Source: CAVTPU01 sp963736695 (GTDB taxonomy: Bacteria > Actinomycetota > Actinomycetes > Mycobacteriales > Micromonosporaceae). Taken from it: 64,000 nt of DNA. The notes beneath the pieces were generated by a model that made no database searches, was not told the DNA's origin, and saw only the letters and a program-made list of their open reading frames with translations. This document shows, piece by piece, positions 51,921 through 60,891 of the stretch. Numbering within the stretch: the stretch's first letter is position 1; every line of letters begins with the position of its first letter. The stretch lies in contig CAVTPU010000004.1 in NCBI GenBank assembly GCA_963736695.1, positions 310,001 to 374,000 on the forward strand, in the 5' to 3' direction. The position numbers were made by a program, and so were the translations under genes.

Positions 51921-52433
51921 GTGACCGACGAGATCAGTTACGTGTGCGGACGATGCGGGCGGCGCCACGACGGCATACCATTCTCCTACGGCAGCGACGC
52001 TCCCGCCTATTGGAGCGATGCACTCGCCGCTGAAGACACCAGCCAGCTCACCGCCGAACAGTGCGTCATTCAACGGGAGCATTTCTTCGTCCGTGCCCGG
52101 ATCGTCATTCCGGTCCTTGACGCGGACGCGGAGTTCGACTGGGGCGTGTGGGTAACGCTGAGCCAGTCCAACTTCAAGCAAATGAACGAGGTGTGGACCA
52201 GTCCAGGACGCGAAGACGAACCGCCGTACTTCGGCTGGCTGTCGACCGAAATTCCGATCTACCAACCGACGACGCTGAATCTCAAGACCCACATATACAC
52301 GCAGCCGGTCGGCCAGCGCCCGCTCGTCGAGCTCGAACCGACCGACCACCCGCTCGCCGTGGAGCAGCGCACCGGGATCACGCTGGCCCGGGTCCAGCAG
52401 ATCGCCGAGGAACTGTTGCACCCACAGACCTAA
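51921..52433 (+). CDS. DUF2199 domain protein
   Basis: A 170-aa protein from GTG 51921. It opens with a zinc-like CGRCGRRHDGIPFSYGSDAP, then QCVIQREHFFVRARIVIPVL, WGVWVTLSQSNFKQM and PYFGWLSTEIPIYQPT, the DUF2199 pattern. HPLAVEQRTGITLARVQQIA near the end is also conserved in the family. Biochemical role unknown; often next to small variable genes. Confidence 0.85.
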   Translation: MTDEISYVCGRCGRRHDGIPFSYGSDAPAYWSDALAAEDTSQLTAEQCVIQREHFFVRARIVIPVLDADAEFDWGVWVTLSQSNFKQMNEVWTSPGREDEPPYFGWLSTEIPIYQPTTLNLKTHIYTQPVGQRPLVELEPTDHPLAVEQRTGITLARVQQIAEELLHPQT

Positions 52434-52568
52434 CGGCCCACCGGCCCACGCATCGAGACGCTGGAGACACCCCCGTCTCCCACACGCGCCGGAGCCGGAC
52501 TCGGCACCACCAGAGACGCCCGCCAGGGTATGGGGAAATCAGCGGTATTCAACGTCCGGTCGTCACCA

Positions 52569-52574
52569 TAGACT
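52569..52574 (+). promoter_or_regulatory. -10 box of leaderless promoter
   Basis: TAGACT ends 6 nt before ATG 52581; no ribosome site. Confidence 0.5.
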
Positions 52575-52580
52575 GCTGTC

Positions 52581-52967
52581 ATGGTGACGACCGGCGGCGA
52601 ACCGCCGTCAGGGCGGGTGACTCGGTCGCTCACGATCGCGGCGGTGCACGAACCGTCCGTGGTCTCCACGGCCGAGCTGCAACTGCGAGACACGGGCGAT
52701 GTCGTGCTCTATCACGTCGAAGCCGGCTATCCGGTCTGGGTGCAGATCGCCGAGAACTGCACCTCGTGGGAGCAGTGGGTGACGGTCGCGGCCGATGAGC
52801 TGCCCCCGTTGGGCGGTGAGTCCGATATCGACATTCTGAATCGGGTTGCGGCCGCGATCGGCGCCCGCGACGACGACAGCGGAGTGACCGCCCACCGACG
52901 GTTTCATGAGTGGTTGACCGCACGAGGCGTGCCATCGCGCTGGGCGGAACGAATCAACTACGACTGA
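52581..52967 (+). CDS. Hypothetical protein
   Basis: A 128-aa soluble protein. It contains STAELQLRDTGDVVLYHVEA, SWEQWVTVAADELPPLGGES and a Trp/Arg-rich end (FHEWLTARGVPSRWAERI). I recognise no family. It has its own leaderless promoter and lies in a run of small unknown genes. Confidence 0.6.
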   Translation: MVTTGGEPPSGRVTRSLTIAAVHEPSVVSTAELQLRDTGDVVLYHVEAGYPVWVQIAENCTSWEQWVTVAADELPPLGGESDIDILNRVAAAIGARDDDSGVTAHRRFHEWLTARGVPSRWAERINYD

Positions 52968-53014
52968 TCGGTTGCCGCCGAGCGCTGCTCACCGCCCCCG
53001 GCGTACACGGGTGT

Positions 53015-53020
53015 TAATCT
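53015..53020 (+). promoter_or_regulatory. -10 box of leaderless promoter
   Basis: TAATCT ends 7 nt before GTG 53028; no ribosome site. Confidence 0.5.
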
Positions 53021-53027
53021 CGCACGC

Positions 53028-53885
53028 GTGATTGATGTGGTGAATCGGTGGCGGGAATTCGAGACCTCGTTGCAGGAGCGGGGCCTGGCATGGGGGCTGC
53101 ACTATGCGCCCGCTCATCTACGCTACGCGCGACCCGTGGGACACCGAAACGGCGCGACACTGGATCATCTGCTGCCCGCCGACTATCGGGCGTTCGTCGC
53201 TGCGGTGGGCTATCCGGTCGTCGGATTCCGCTACTACGACAGAGAGGGCTTGTCGTTCCTGCCGCCCGAGGCGATGGCCGCATATTCGGTGGAGATTCCC
53301 GACCCGGCCGGCGTGTGGCCCCCGCCCAACACCGGCGCCCCGACGGTGTGCCGGCACGCCTTCTTCGCCAGTTTCGACCTCGGCGAGGCCGAGGGCTATT
53401 CGTTCGGGCCGGATGACGACGGCACTCTCGTGGTCTGGCTGGTCGAAGGCGGCCAACCACAGGAGACGCTCGGCACATTCACGCAGTGGCTAAACGCCGA
53501 GATCACCCGGCTGATCGAATACGTCGGCGACCCCACCCCCGACGAGGTCGCTGGGATGCTCGCGAAGAACAAGGACGAAGACGATCCGCACCGACTCATC
53601 GACTATTCGCTCAACCCCGACTACGCGGTGGCCCCCTACAGTGCGGACGACCTGCGTCTGCACTGGGTCGAGTCGCAGTCGACCGTGCCATATTCCGAAG
53701 GCCTGATCGACGACGCGACCGGTGAGTGGCTGATCGCACCCGACACCAAGTTCAAACGGGTACGGCCGTTTCGCGCCGGCGTCGCCGAGGTCATCCTCGA
53801 CACGGACGAGACGACCTACGCCGGACCATGGACCCGCATCCGACCCGACGGGTCCGTCATCGGCCCAGTCACCTCCGACGCTTAG
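53028..53885 (+). CDS. SMI1/KNR4 (SUKH)-like protein
   Basis: A 285-aa protein. LLPADYRAFVAAVGYPVVGF, FASFDLGEAEGYSFGPDDDG and LGTFTQWLNAEITRLIEYVG follow the SUKH order. The C-terminal 90 residues (DDATGEWLIAPDTKFKRVRP, YAGPWTRIRPDG) look like a WG/KWG beta repeat. SUKH proteins are often immunity proteins to secreted toxins, but none is next to it. Overlaps the next convergent gene by 17 bp. Confidence 0.6.
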   Translation: MIDVVNRWREFETSLQERGLAWGLHYAPAHLRYARPVGHRNGATLDHLLPADYRAFVAAVGYPVVGFRYYDREGLSFLPPEAMAAYSVEIPDPAGVWPPPNTGAPTVCRHAFFASFDLGEAEGYSFGPDDDGTLVVWLVEGGQPQETLGTFTQWLNAEITRLIEYVGDPTPDEVAGMLAKNKDEDDPHRLIDYSLNPDYAVAPYSADDLRLHWVESQSTVPYSEGLIDDATGEWLIAPDTKFKRVRPFRAGVAEVILDTDETTYAGPWTRIRPDGSVIGPVTSDA

Positions 53886-54009
53886 CCACCAGCACGATGA
53901 TCGCGACGATGACCACAACCACGGCGAGGCAACACAAGGCGCCGAACGATGGGCGGAAAACGGAGACCCGGGGACGCTTATCGGAGAGCGCGAATTCGAG
54001 GAGACCCAT
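53869..54009 (-). CDS. 46-aa single-pass membrane protein
   Basis: From ATG 54009: MGLLEFALSDKRPRVSVF, then one strong transmembrane helix (GALCCLAVVVVIVAIIVLVA) and a KRRR end. The charge pattern suggests a cytoplasmic C-terminus. It lies 23 bp after the next gene upstream on this strand and is probably co-transcribed with it. Confidence 0.5.
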   Translation of the reverse strand: MGLLEFALSDKRPRVSVFRPSFGALCCLAVVVVIVAIIVLVAKRRR

Positions 54010-54032
54010 GCGGCTCAGCGTAGATGCCGGAG

Positions 54033-54602
54033 TCAAGCCAACGCGGCGACGCACGCAGCGAACGGGAACGCCGCCCGGGAACTCGCCCGCACATCCTCGA
54101 CACGGGGGTGAGTCGCGACGCCAGGTGCGGCCAGAAGTTCGCAGAGCTCCTCGTCGCCGAAACTCATGAACGAGATCGCGGCCCGTTTCGCCGAACAGAG
54201 GTCGATCACCAGTTGCGCCCAGTCGTCATGGGCGATCGCCGCCGGGGTGGCCAACAGGGTGAGAACCCAGTCGAAGGTGTAAAGGTGGTCGTCGGAGTAG
54301 GCCTCCAGCGCTCCCCCTTCGTCATTGTCTATCTCGTCGAGTTCGAGCGCTTCACCATAGGCCTCTTCGGTTATCTCGGCATAGGTCTTCGAGAGTGCGA
54401 CAACTGCGCGGACCAGTTCGGGCCACGCCTCGTGCGCGACCGCGCTCGCAGTGCTGAGGACGTGCTGACAGACCTGCCGTGTCGCCTCGACCGCGTCGAC
54501 GTCGTCGAGCGGAGCGAGGTGGGCACGCACCCGCTCGGCCCAGTCGGACCGCGCGACCGCGCCGGCAGTGCCGAGCTCGGTCATAAGTGACGCTTCGGTC
54601 AT
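54033..54602 (-). CDS. Hypothetical acidic helical protein
   Basis: A 189-aa soluble protein; ATG 54602 or 54584. Largely alpha-helical and acidic, with internally similar segments (SAVAHEAWPELVRAVVALS and AAIAHDDWAQLVIDLCSA), i.e. two repeats of about 85 residues. I recognise no family. Upstream of the 46-aa membrane protein gene. Confidence 0.6.
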   Translation of the reverse strand: MTEASLMTELGTAGAVARSDWAERVRAHLAPLDDVDAVEATRQVCQHVLSTASAVAHEAWPELVRAVVALSKTYAEITEEAYGEALELDEIDNDEGGALEAYSDDHLYTFDWVLTLLATPAAIAHDDWAQLVIDLCSAKRAAISFMSFGDEELCELLAAPGVATHPRVEDVRASSRAAFPFAACVAALA

Positions 54603-54819
54603 CGGTCAGCTCCCGGATCTGAGGTTTCATGGCCGGACGACACTATGCCCGACCCGCCAAGCCACCGTGGTCGGCGGGCTGGCGCGACGTGGCCCGAACG
54701 CGGCATGCGCGCCGTCCGTGCCGGTTATCCTGATTCCATCGGGTTGACTGAGCCCTGCGCCTGAATCGACGACGCGGTGACTAGGAGAGCTGTCGGTTCG
54801 CGTGAGGCAGGAGGCCGCT

Positions 54820-57800
54820 GTGACAGCCGGCAACAAGGGCGACCCCACGGGCGGGTCGGCGGGGTGCGAGCCACGCGACGAAGTGTGGCGCGAAGCTATC
54901 GAGGACCTGCCGATGGGCTTCGCCGTGCTGCGGCCACTGCGCGACGACTCCGGTGCGATACACGACTTCGCCTTCGCCTATGTCAACTCGGCCACCACCG
55001 GTCTTTCGCGGATCAGCCGTGAGACCTATCTGAACCACACCGCCCAGCAACTGTTCCCGCGAATGCCGAACTTGGACCTCTGGCAACATCTCATCGAGGT
55101 CGCCGAGACCGGTCGACCATTCGCCAACGACCACCTCAAACAGCGAGCGACCTTCGGCGGCGCCGACTCCTCGCGCGTCATCGATATCTCCGTCGCGAAG
55201 TCCGGCGACTGCCTGCGGGTGTTCTGGAACGACGTCACCGAGGTCGCCGACGTGCTCGATCGACTCCGGCGATCGAGCACGATCGTCGAATCCGCACCCA
55301 ACCCCATCTTCACCAAGACCCTCGATGGCGTGATCACCAGTTGGAATCCGGCCGCGGAGAACCGATACGGCTACGCCCCTTCCGAGATCATCGGCCGATC
55401 CGTCTCCGTGCTCGAACCCCCGGAGTTGGTCGGCGATACCCAAGCGATCCTCGCCCGTATCGCCAACGGCGAGGCGATCGAACAATACGACACGGTCCGG
55501 TCCGCCAAGAACGGCCGGCGCATCGACGTGTCGTTGACGATCGTGCCGATCCGAGACGCCGCCGGCGACATGATTCAGGTCGCCTCCATCGCGACCGATA
55601 TCACCCAACGCCGCAAAGCCGAAGAAGAAGTCCGCGTCTCACAGGCCTACAACCGCGGCCTCATCGAAGCCTCCCTCGACGGACTCGTCACCGTCGACCC
55701 CAACCTCACCATCACCGACGTCAACCAAGGACTATCCACACTCACCGGATACACCCGCGACCAACTCATCAACACCCCCTTCCCCCAATACTTCACCGAA
55801 CCACAAAAAGCCGCCGACGGCGTCCACACCACACTCCGCCAAGGAACCGTCAACGACTACGAACTCACCCTCCAAACAAAAACCGGCGACCACGTCCTCG
55901 TCTCCTTCAACGCCGCCACCTACACCGACCCCGACACCGGCGAAACCCGCGGCATCTTCGCCGCCGCCCGCGACATCACCCAACGCCGCAAAGCCGAAGA
56001 AGAAGTCCGCGTCTCCCAAGCCTACAACCGCGGCCTCATCGAAGCCTCCCTCGACGGACTCGTCACCGTCGACCCCAACCTCACCATCACCGACGTCAAC
56101 CAAGGACTATCCACACTCACCGGATACACCCGCGACCAACTCATCAACACCCCCTTCCCCCAATACTTCACCGAACCACAAAAAGCCGCCGACGGCGTCC
56201 ACACCACACTCCGCCAAGGAACCGTCAACGACTACGAACTCACCCTCCAAACAAAAACCGGCGACCACGTCCTCGTCTCCTTCAACGCCGCCACCTACAC
56301 CGACCCCGACACCGGCGAAACCCGCGGCATCTTCGCCGCCGCCCGCGACATCACCCAACGCCGCAAAGCCGAAGAAGAAGTCCTGCGACTGAGCACGCAA
56401 CGGCAAAGGGACGCGGAGGCCTCATCACGGGTCAAGTCGGAGTTCCTCGCGACCATGAGCCACGAGATCCGTACGCCGATGAATGGGGTTATCGGTCTCA
56501 ACGGCCTGCTCCTCAACACCGACCTCGACGAGACGCAACGTCACTACGCCGAGGGCGTGCGGACGGCGAGCACGTCCCTGCTCGCGATCATCAGCGACAT
56601 CCTCGATATTTCCAAAATCGAAGCGGGGCGGCTGATCATCTCCAACGGAGAGTTTGACTTCGTCGAACTCGTCGAGCAGGTCATCGACATTGTCGGAGAA
56701 GCGGCGCACTCCAAGGGAATCGGTCTCGGCGCCTATTGCAGCGCCGAGGTGCCCACGCTCGTGGTTGGTGATGCGCTCCGGGTGCGCCAGATCCTGCTCA
56801 ACCTTGTCGACAACGCCGTGAAGTTCACCCCGGCTGGGGGCGTTCAGGTTTTCGTGCAACCCGACTCCGACCAACCCGACCCGGACAGAATCAGGCTTCA
56901 CGTCGACGTCATCGATACCGGCCTCGGCCTCTCCGAGGAGGATCTGTCGAAACTCTTCACCCGATTTTCCCAGGCCCCCACCCCGACAATCGGCCCCCAC
57001 AGCGGCAGCGGCCTCGGCCTGGCCATCAGCCGACAGCTCTCGGTGGCCCTCGGCGGCGACCTCGGAGTGACCAGCACGGTGGGGGAAGGCAGCACGTTCT
57101 TCTTCACCGTCGACCTCGGACGCACCGCCGCGCCGCCACGGCAACAACCGGCCATGCTAGCGGGCAAGATGCTGCTCATCGTCGCGCCCAACGACGCGGT
57201 CGCCGAGACCATCCGACGCTATGCCACCGACTGGGGCATGCGAACCCAAACGGTCGCGTCCGCACATCAGGCTCAGGACCTCGTCCGGGCGGCCCGATCC
57301 ACCAACGCCATCGACGCCGTGGTTGTCGATGAGGCTCTGCCGGACTCGACCGGCATGCAGGTGGTGCAGTTGCTCGCGCCGATCCCGAGCGTCCTGCTCA
57401 CAACCACTGCGGGAACGAGTCTCTCCCCCGACCATCCCACGCTGCGGGCCGTGCTGCCCCGGCCGGTGCATCATGCTCGACTGCGACAATGCCTGGAGGC
57501 GATCGCCACCGCACCCACAGAACCCGCTGCCAAACCAGCCGAACCGGTGGTGCGGACCGACTCGCCGCCGGCTCCACAGGGTCACGGGCTCGTGCTCGTC
57601 GCCGAAGACAACGAACTCAACCAGATGGTGGCCGTCGGCGTCCTGCGTCAGCAGGGTTACGAGACCGCAGTCGCTTCCGACGGCGCGCAGGCCGTCGCCA
57701 TGGCTTCCGAACGTCCCTATGACGTCATCCTCATGGACGCGATCATGCCGGTGATGGACGGCCTCGACGCCACCCGAGAACTGCGCCGTCGGGAGGGCGA

Positions 57801-57945
57801 TGCTCACCACACACCCATCATCGCGATGACCGCCTCGGCCCAGACAGAGGACCGAGACCGGTGCCTGGCTGCCGGAATGGACGACTACATCGCCAAACCG
57901 TTCACGCCGGAGGCGCTCGCCGCGATGCTGTCACGCTGGACCTGA
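54820..57945 (+). CDS. Hybrid sensor histidine kinase with four PAS domains and two receivers
   Basis: About 1041 aa; GTG 54820 has AGGAGG 5 nt upstream. Domains: PAS-like (about 20-140), PAS (150-265), two nearly identical PAS copies (265-390, 390-515), HisKA with His548 in TMSHEIRTPMNG, HATPase (LLNLVDNAVKFTP, GSGLGLAISRQL), a first receiver with Asp837 but no acidic pair at its start (LLIVAPNDA), and a canonical second receiver (VAEDNELN, Asp973 in VILMDAIMP, final IAKPF). No transmembrane helix, so it is cytoplasmic. Signal unknown. The 3' end overlaps the convergent photolyase gene by 15 bp. Confidence 0.92.
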   Translation: MTAGNKGDPTGGSAGCEPRDEVWREAIEDLPMGFAVLRPLRDDSGAIHDFAFAYVNSATTGLSRISRETYLNHTAQQLFPRMPNLDLWQHLIEVAETGRPFANDHLKQRATFGGADSSRVIDISVAKSGDCLRVFWNDVTEVADVLDRLRRSSTIVESAPNPIFTKTLDGVITSWNPAAENRYGYAPSEIIGRSVSVLEPPELVGDTQAILARIANGEAIEQYDTVRSAKNGRRIDVSLTIVPIRDAAGDMIQVASIATDITQRRKAEEEVRVSQAYNRGLIEASLDGLVTVDPNLTITDVNQGLSTLTGYTRDQLINTPFPQYFTEPQKAADGVHTTLRQGTVNDYELTLQTKTGDHVLVSFNAATYTDPDTGETRGIFAAARDITQRRKAEEEVRVSQAYNRGLIEASLDGLVTVDPNLTITDVNQGLSTLTGYTRDQLINTPFPQYFTEPQKAADGVHTTLRQGTVNDYELTLQTKTGDHVLVSFNAATYTDPDTGETRGIFAAARDITQRRKAEEEVLRLSTQRQRDAEASSRVKSEFLATMSHEIRTPMNGVIGLNGLLLNTDLDETQRHYAEGVRTASTSLLAIISDILDISKIEAGRLIISNGEFDFVELVEQVIDIVGEAAHSKGIGLGAYCSAEVPTLVVGDALRVRQILLNLVDNAVKFTPAGGVQVFVQPDSDQPDPDRIRLHVDVIDTGLGLSEEDLSKLFTRFSQAPTPTIGPHSGSGLGLAISRQLSVALGGDLGVTSTVGEGSTFFFTVDLGRTAAPPRQQPAMLAGKMLLIVAPNDAVAETIRRYATDWGMRTQTVASAHQAQDLVRAARSTNAIDAVVVDEALPDSTGMQVVQLLAPIPSVLLTTTAGTSLSPDHPTLRAVLPRPVHHARLRQCLEAIATAPTEPAAKPAEPVVRTDSPPAPQGHGLVLVAEDNELNQMVAVGVLRQQGYETAVASDGAQAVAMASERPYDVILMDAIMPVMDGLDATRELRRREGDAHHTPIIAMTASAQTEDRDRCLAAGMDDYIAKPFTPEALAAMLSRWT
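55600..56383. repeat. 375-bp tandem duplication encoding a PAS domain
   Basis: Unit 55600-55974 is repeated at 55975-56349 with only a few base changes, e.g. near 55641 and 56016, and the first 34 bp occur again at 56350-56383. The encoded PAS domains are identical in sequence. The unit is C-rich and G-poor at third positions, unlike flanking parts of the same gene. Confidence 0.92.
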
Positions 57946-59154
57946 CAGCCACCGCCGCACATAGGTGCCGTCGTGGTCGAACCGACGCGCCTGACGGGTG
58001 ACATTGAACCGCCGACGCGGCCGAGTGTCGTTGCCGGTGCCGGCCACCCACTGCCAGTTGCCCCAATTGTTGGCCACGTCGGCGTCGACGAGCCAACGGG
58101 CGAACCAGTCGGCGCCCTCGCGCCAGTCGAGACGCAGATCCTTTGTCAGGTAAGACGCGGTGATGAGCCGTGCCCGATTGTGCATGAAGCCCTCGGCCAT
58201 AAGCTGACGCATTCCGGCGTCCACAATGGGCACTCCGGTTTCGCCATACCGCCAGGCGTCGAGAAGCTCGGGGGCGTCGATCCAACGCTCGATCGTGTTG
58301 CGCCGATAGGCGACGTGGGTGAGGTCGGGGAAGTCCGCGAGCACCTGATGATAGAAGTCCCGCCAGCACAGTTGGCGAACGAACTCGGCCGACGACTCCC
58401 CCTGGCCGACCGCCGCAGCCACAGACACCGCCGACAGGCATCCGAAGTGGAGATATGGGCTCAGCCGTGAGGTGTGGTCGGCGGGCAGGTCATCATGGTG
58501 GTCGGCGTATTCGCCGACCCGACGCCGCCACGCCTCGAGTCTGGCCAGTGCCGCGGTCTCGCCACCGGGCGACAGCCCCGGCGACTCCCCGCGCCGCGCC
58601 GGCGCCAGGGTTCCGGACCTGATCCCACCCGCCCGGACAGACTCGGGGAGCGTGATCCGTCGGGGTGCGGGCAGGACGGTGCGCCATCGGCTCGCCGACC
58701 AGGCCCGCCAATAGGGCGTGAAGACCCGGTAGTGGCCCCCGCCACCTGTCGGACGCAGCGCGCCGGGCGCGACGACGGTGACGCTGTCATGCAGCCGCAG
58801 ACCGATTCGTTCACCCTCGCACGCGGCGCTCAGACGTCGCTCACGGTTCGCGGCATAGGCGCTGACGTCGGCGGCGACGGCGATCTCCTCGGCACCAACC
58901 CGGCGGGCCAAGCGGACAGCCTCGGTGACCGGATCGCCGCGACGCACGATGAGATCCCCGCCCCGGGCACGCAACGACGCGCGCAGATCTGCCAGCGACT
59001 CGAGGAGAAAGCGGTCCCGATTGGCCGGCGGCGCGATGGTCGGATCGGCCACGAACAGTGGCACAACCAGTCCCGAGCCGGCGCACGCGGCGTGCAGGGC
59101 GGGGTTGTCGTGCACCCGCAGGTCCCGGGTGAACAGGACCACGGTGGTGCGCAC
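57931..59154 (-). CDS. phr: Deoxyribodipyrimidine photolyase/cryptochrome family
   Basis: A 407-aa FAD-dependent photolyase. The N-terminal antenna domain starts VVLFTRDLRVHDNPALHAAC; the FAD domain has LSPYLHFGCLSAVSV, CWRDFYHQVLADFP, GMRQLMAEGFMHNRARLI and WQWVAGTGNDTRPRRRFN. It repairs UV-induced pyrimidine dimers using light. After QARRFDHDGTYVRRWL the protein ends in SGPA, whereas family members usually have about 35-40 more residues. It is 3 bp downstream of the SDR-DUF2867 gene. Confidence 0.92.
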   Translation of the reverse strand: MRTTVVLFTRDLRVHDNPALHAACAGSGLVVPLFVADPTIAPPANRDRFLLESLADLRASLRARGGDLIVRRGDPVTEAVRLARRVGAEEIAVAADVSAYAANRERRLSAACEGERIGLRLHDSVTVVAPGALRPTGGGGHYRVFTPYWRAWSASRWRTVLPAPRRITLPESVRAGGIRSGTLAPARRGESPGLSPGGETAALARLEAWRRRVGEYADHHDDLPADHTSRLSPYLHFGCLSAVSVAAAVGQGESSAEFVRQLCWRDFYHQVLADFPDLTHVAYRRNTIERWIDAPELLDAWRYGETGVPIVDAGMRQLMAEGFMHNRARLITASYLTKDLRLDWREGADWFARWLVDADVANNWGNWQWVAGTGNDTRPRRRFNVTRQARRFDHDGTYVRRWLSGPA

Positions 59155-59157
59155 CGA

Positions 59158-60651
59158 CTATCCGCCCTCACCTGTCGCGGCGCCGGCGAGCCGTCTCGTC
59201 CGGCGCTGCGCGGCGCGCACGATGTTGTCGGCCATGCCGCCGAAGACCAGCGCGTGCGCGGGCGAAACGGCCTTCCAGTACGCGTGGCCCGCGAGGCCTC
59301 TCGGGAGGAACACGGCCCGTTGCTCGTACCGGCTGCCCTCACCGTCGCTCAACGCGCGCAGTTCGAGCCACGCGCGCCCCGGCAGCCGCATCTCGGCCCG
59401 CAGCCGCAGCATCCGGCCAGGCTCGATCTCCTCGACCCGCCAGAAGTCGACTACTTCTCCGACCCGAAGCCGGTCGGGGTGGCGGCGACCGCGCCGCAGG
59501 CCGACCCCGCCGAGCATGCGGTCGATCACCCCCCGGACCGACCAGGCGAGCGGAAGCGAATACCAGCCGTTGTCTCCGCCGACCCCCTCGATCACCGACC
59601 ACAGTTCCTCAACCGGAGCGGTGACGACACGCGTGTGTTTGTCGACATAGACGCTGCCGCCCGACCAGTGTGGGTCGGACGGGATCGGGTCGGACGGTGC
59701 TCCGACCCACGCCGACGTCGCCCACGAGGTCTCCACCTCGTCGCTGGCCACTTTGGCCAGCGCGAGTCGCACCGAGTCGTCGAAACCGGCGAGTCCGCCG
59801 GCCGGATCGGGCACATAGCGGGCGATGTCGTGTTCGTGCGCGATCGCCTCGTGCAGCAGGCTTTCCACCAGCGGGCGGGCGATGCCCGCCGGCACGGGCG
59901 TAACCAGCCCGACCCAATAGGCCGACAGATGCGGGGTCAACGGGCGCACAGGCAGGATCATCCGGCGGGGCAGGTGCGCGACACGCGCATAGCGCACCAT
60001 CATCTCCTGATAGGTGAGCACGTCGGGACCGCCGATATCGAAGGCTCGCCGAACCTGATCGGGCACGGCCGCCCACGCGGTGAGATAGTGCAGCACGTCG
60101 CCGATCGCGATCGGCTGCACCCGGTTGTGCACCCAGCGGGGCGTCACCATGACCGGCAGCCGTTCGGTGAGATAGCGCAACATCTCAAACGACGCCGACC
60201 CCGAGCCGATGATGACAGCGGCACGCAGCACGACCGTGTCCACACCGGAACCGAGCAGGATCTCGCCGACCTCCGCGCGCGAGCGCATGTGCGGGGAGAG
60301 TGCACCGTCGTCGGGAACCGGACCGCCGAGATAGACGACACGTCGCACGCCGGCCTCCGTGGCCGCCGCCGCGAAGTTCGCCGCGGCCCGACGATCTGTG
60401 TCCTCAAAGGAGGGTGAGCCGATGGAGTGCACCAAGTAGTAGGCGACGTCCACGCCCTCGAGAGCGCGCGCCGCAGCGCTTGGATCGAGCAGATCACCCT
60501 CGACGATCTCGGCGTGCTCCGCCCACGGCACGTCACGCAGGCTGGTGGCCGAGCGGGTCAGACAACGCACCCGGTGGCCGGCCGTCAGCAGCCGCGGCGC
60601 GAGCCGCCCACCCACATAGCCGGTGGCCCCGGTGACCAGGCACAGTGCCAT
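59158..60651 (-). CDS. Extended SDR (NAD(P)-binding) with C-terminal DUF2867
   Basis: A 497-aa two-domain protein. The N-terminal atypical SDR has LVTGATGYVGGRLAPRLL, DVAYYLVHSIG and RRVVYLGGPVP. From about residue 335 a DUF2867 domain follows (VDKHTRVVTAPVEELW, GWYSLPLAWSVRG, GHAYWKAVSPAHALVFGGMA). The fusion is common in actinobacteria next to photolyase or carotenoid genes. Substrate unknown. It is co-transcribed with the photolyase. Confidence 0.88.
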   Translation of the reverse strand: MALCLVTGATGYVGGRLAPRLLTAGHRVRCLTRSATSLRDVPWAEHAEIVEGDLLDPSAAARALEGVDVAYYLVHSIGSPSFEDTDRRAAANFAAAATEAGVRRVVYLGGPVPDDGALSPHMRSRAEVGEILLGSGVDTVVLRAAVIIGSGSASFEMLRYLTERLPVMVTPRWVHNRVQPIAIGDVLHYLTAWAAVPDQVRRAFDIGGPDVLTYQEMMVRYARVAHLPRRMILPVRPLTPHLSAYWVGLVTPVPAGIARPLVESLLHEAIAHEHDIARYVPDPAGGLAGFDDSVRLALAKVASDEVETSWATSAWVGAPSDPIPSDPHWSGGSVYVDKHTRVVTAPVEELWSVIEGVGGDNGWYSLPLAWSVRGVIDRMLGGVGLRRGRRHPDRLRVGEVVDFWRVEEIEPGRMLRLRAEMRLPGRAWLELRALSDGEGSRYEQRAVFLPRGLAGHAYWKAVSPAHALVFGGMADNIVRAAQRRTRRLAGAATGEGG

Positions 60652-60891
60652 GCCACGAGCCTACGACAGCCCGCCGAGGCGGCAGGGACGAACGGCGGCC
60701 ATCTGCCACACCCGTCGAGCCGCGCCCGGGCGGCTGCGTCACGCCGTTCCCACCCGCCACTTCCGGCACTTGCGATCTTCGCGCCGAGCGACACAGCTTA
60801 GCGTCGCACACCCGATAAGTAAGGTGCTGGCCGCATCGATGGACGATACAGTTACGGCAACCTACATCCATGAGCAACGATGGAGTGTGCC

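Noticed and set aside
55600..56383. CRISPR-like array
   Set aside because: The repeat unit is a whole PAS domain, with no short repeats or spacers.
60652..60891. Possible tRNA or small RNA in front of the SARP gene
   Set aside because: No cloverleaf, terminator hairpin or conserved RNA motif found; treated as promoter region.
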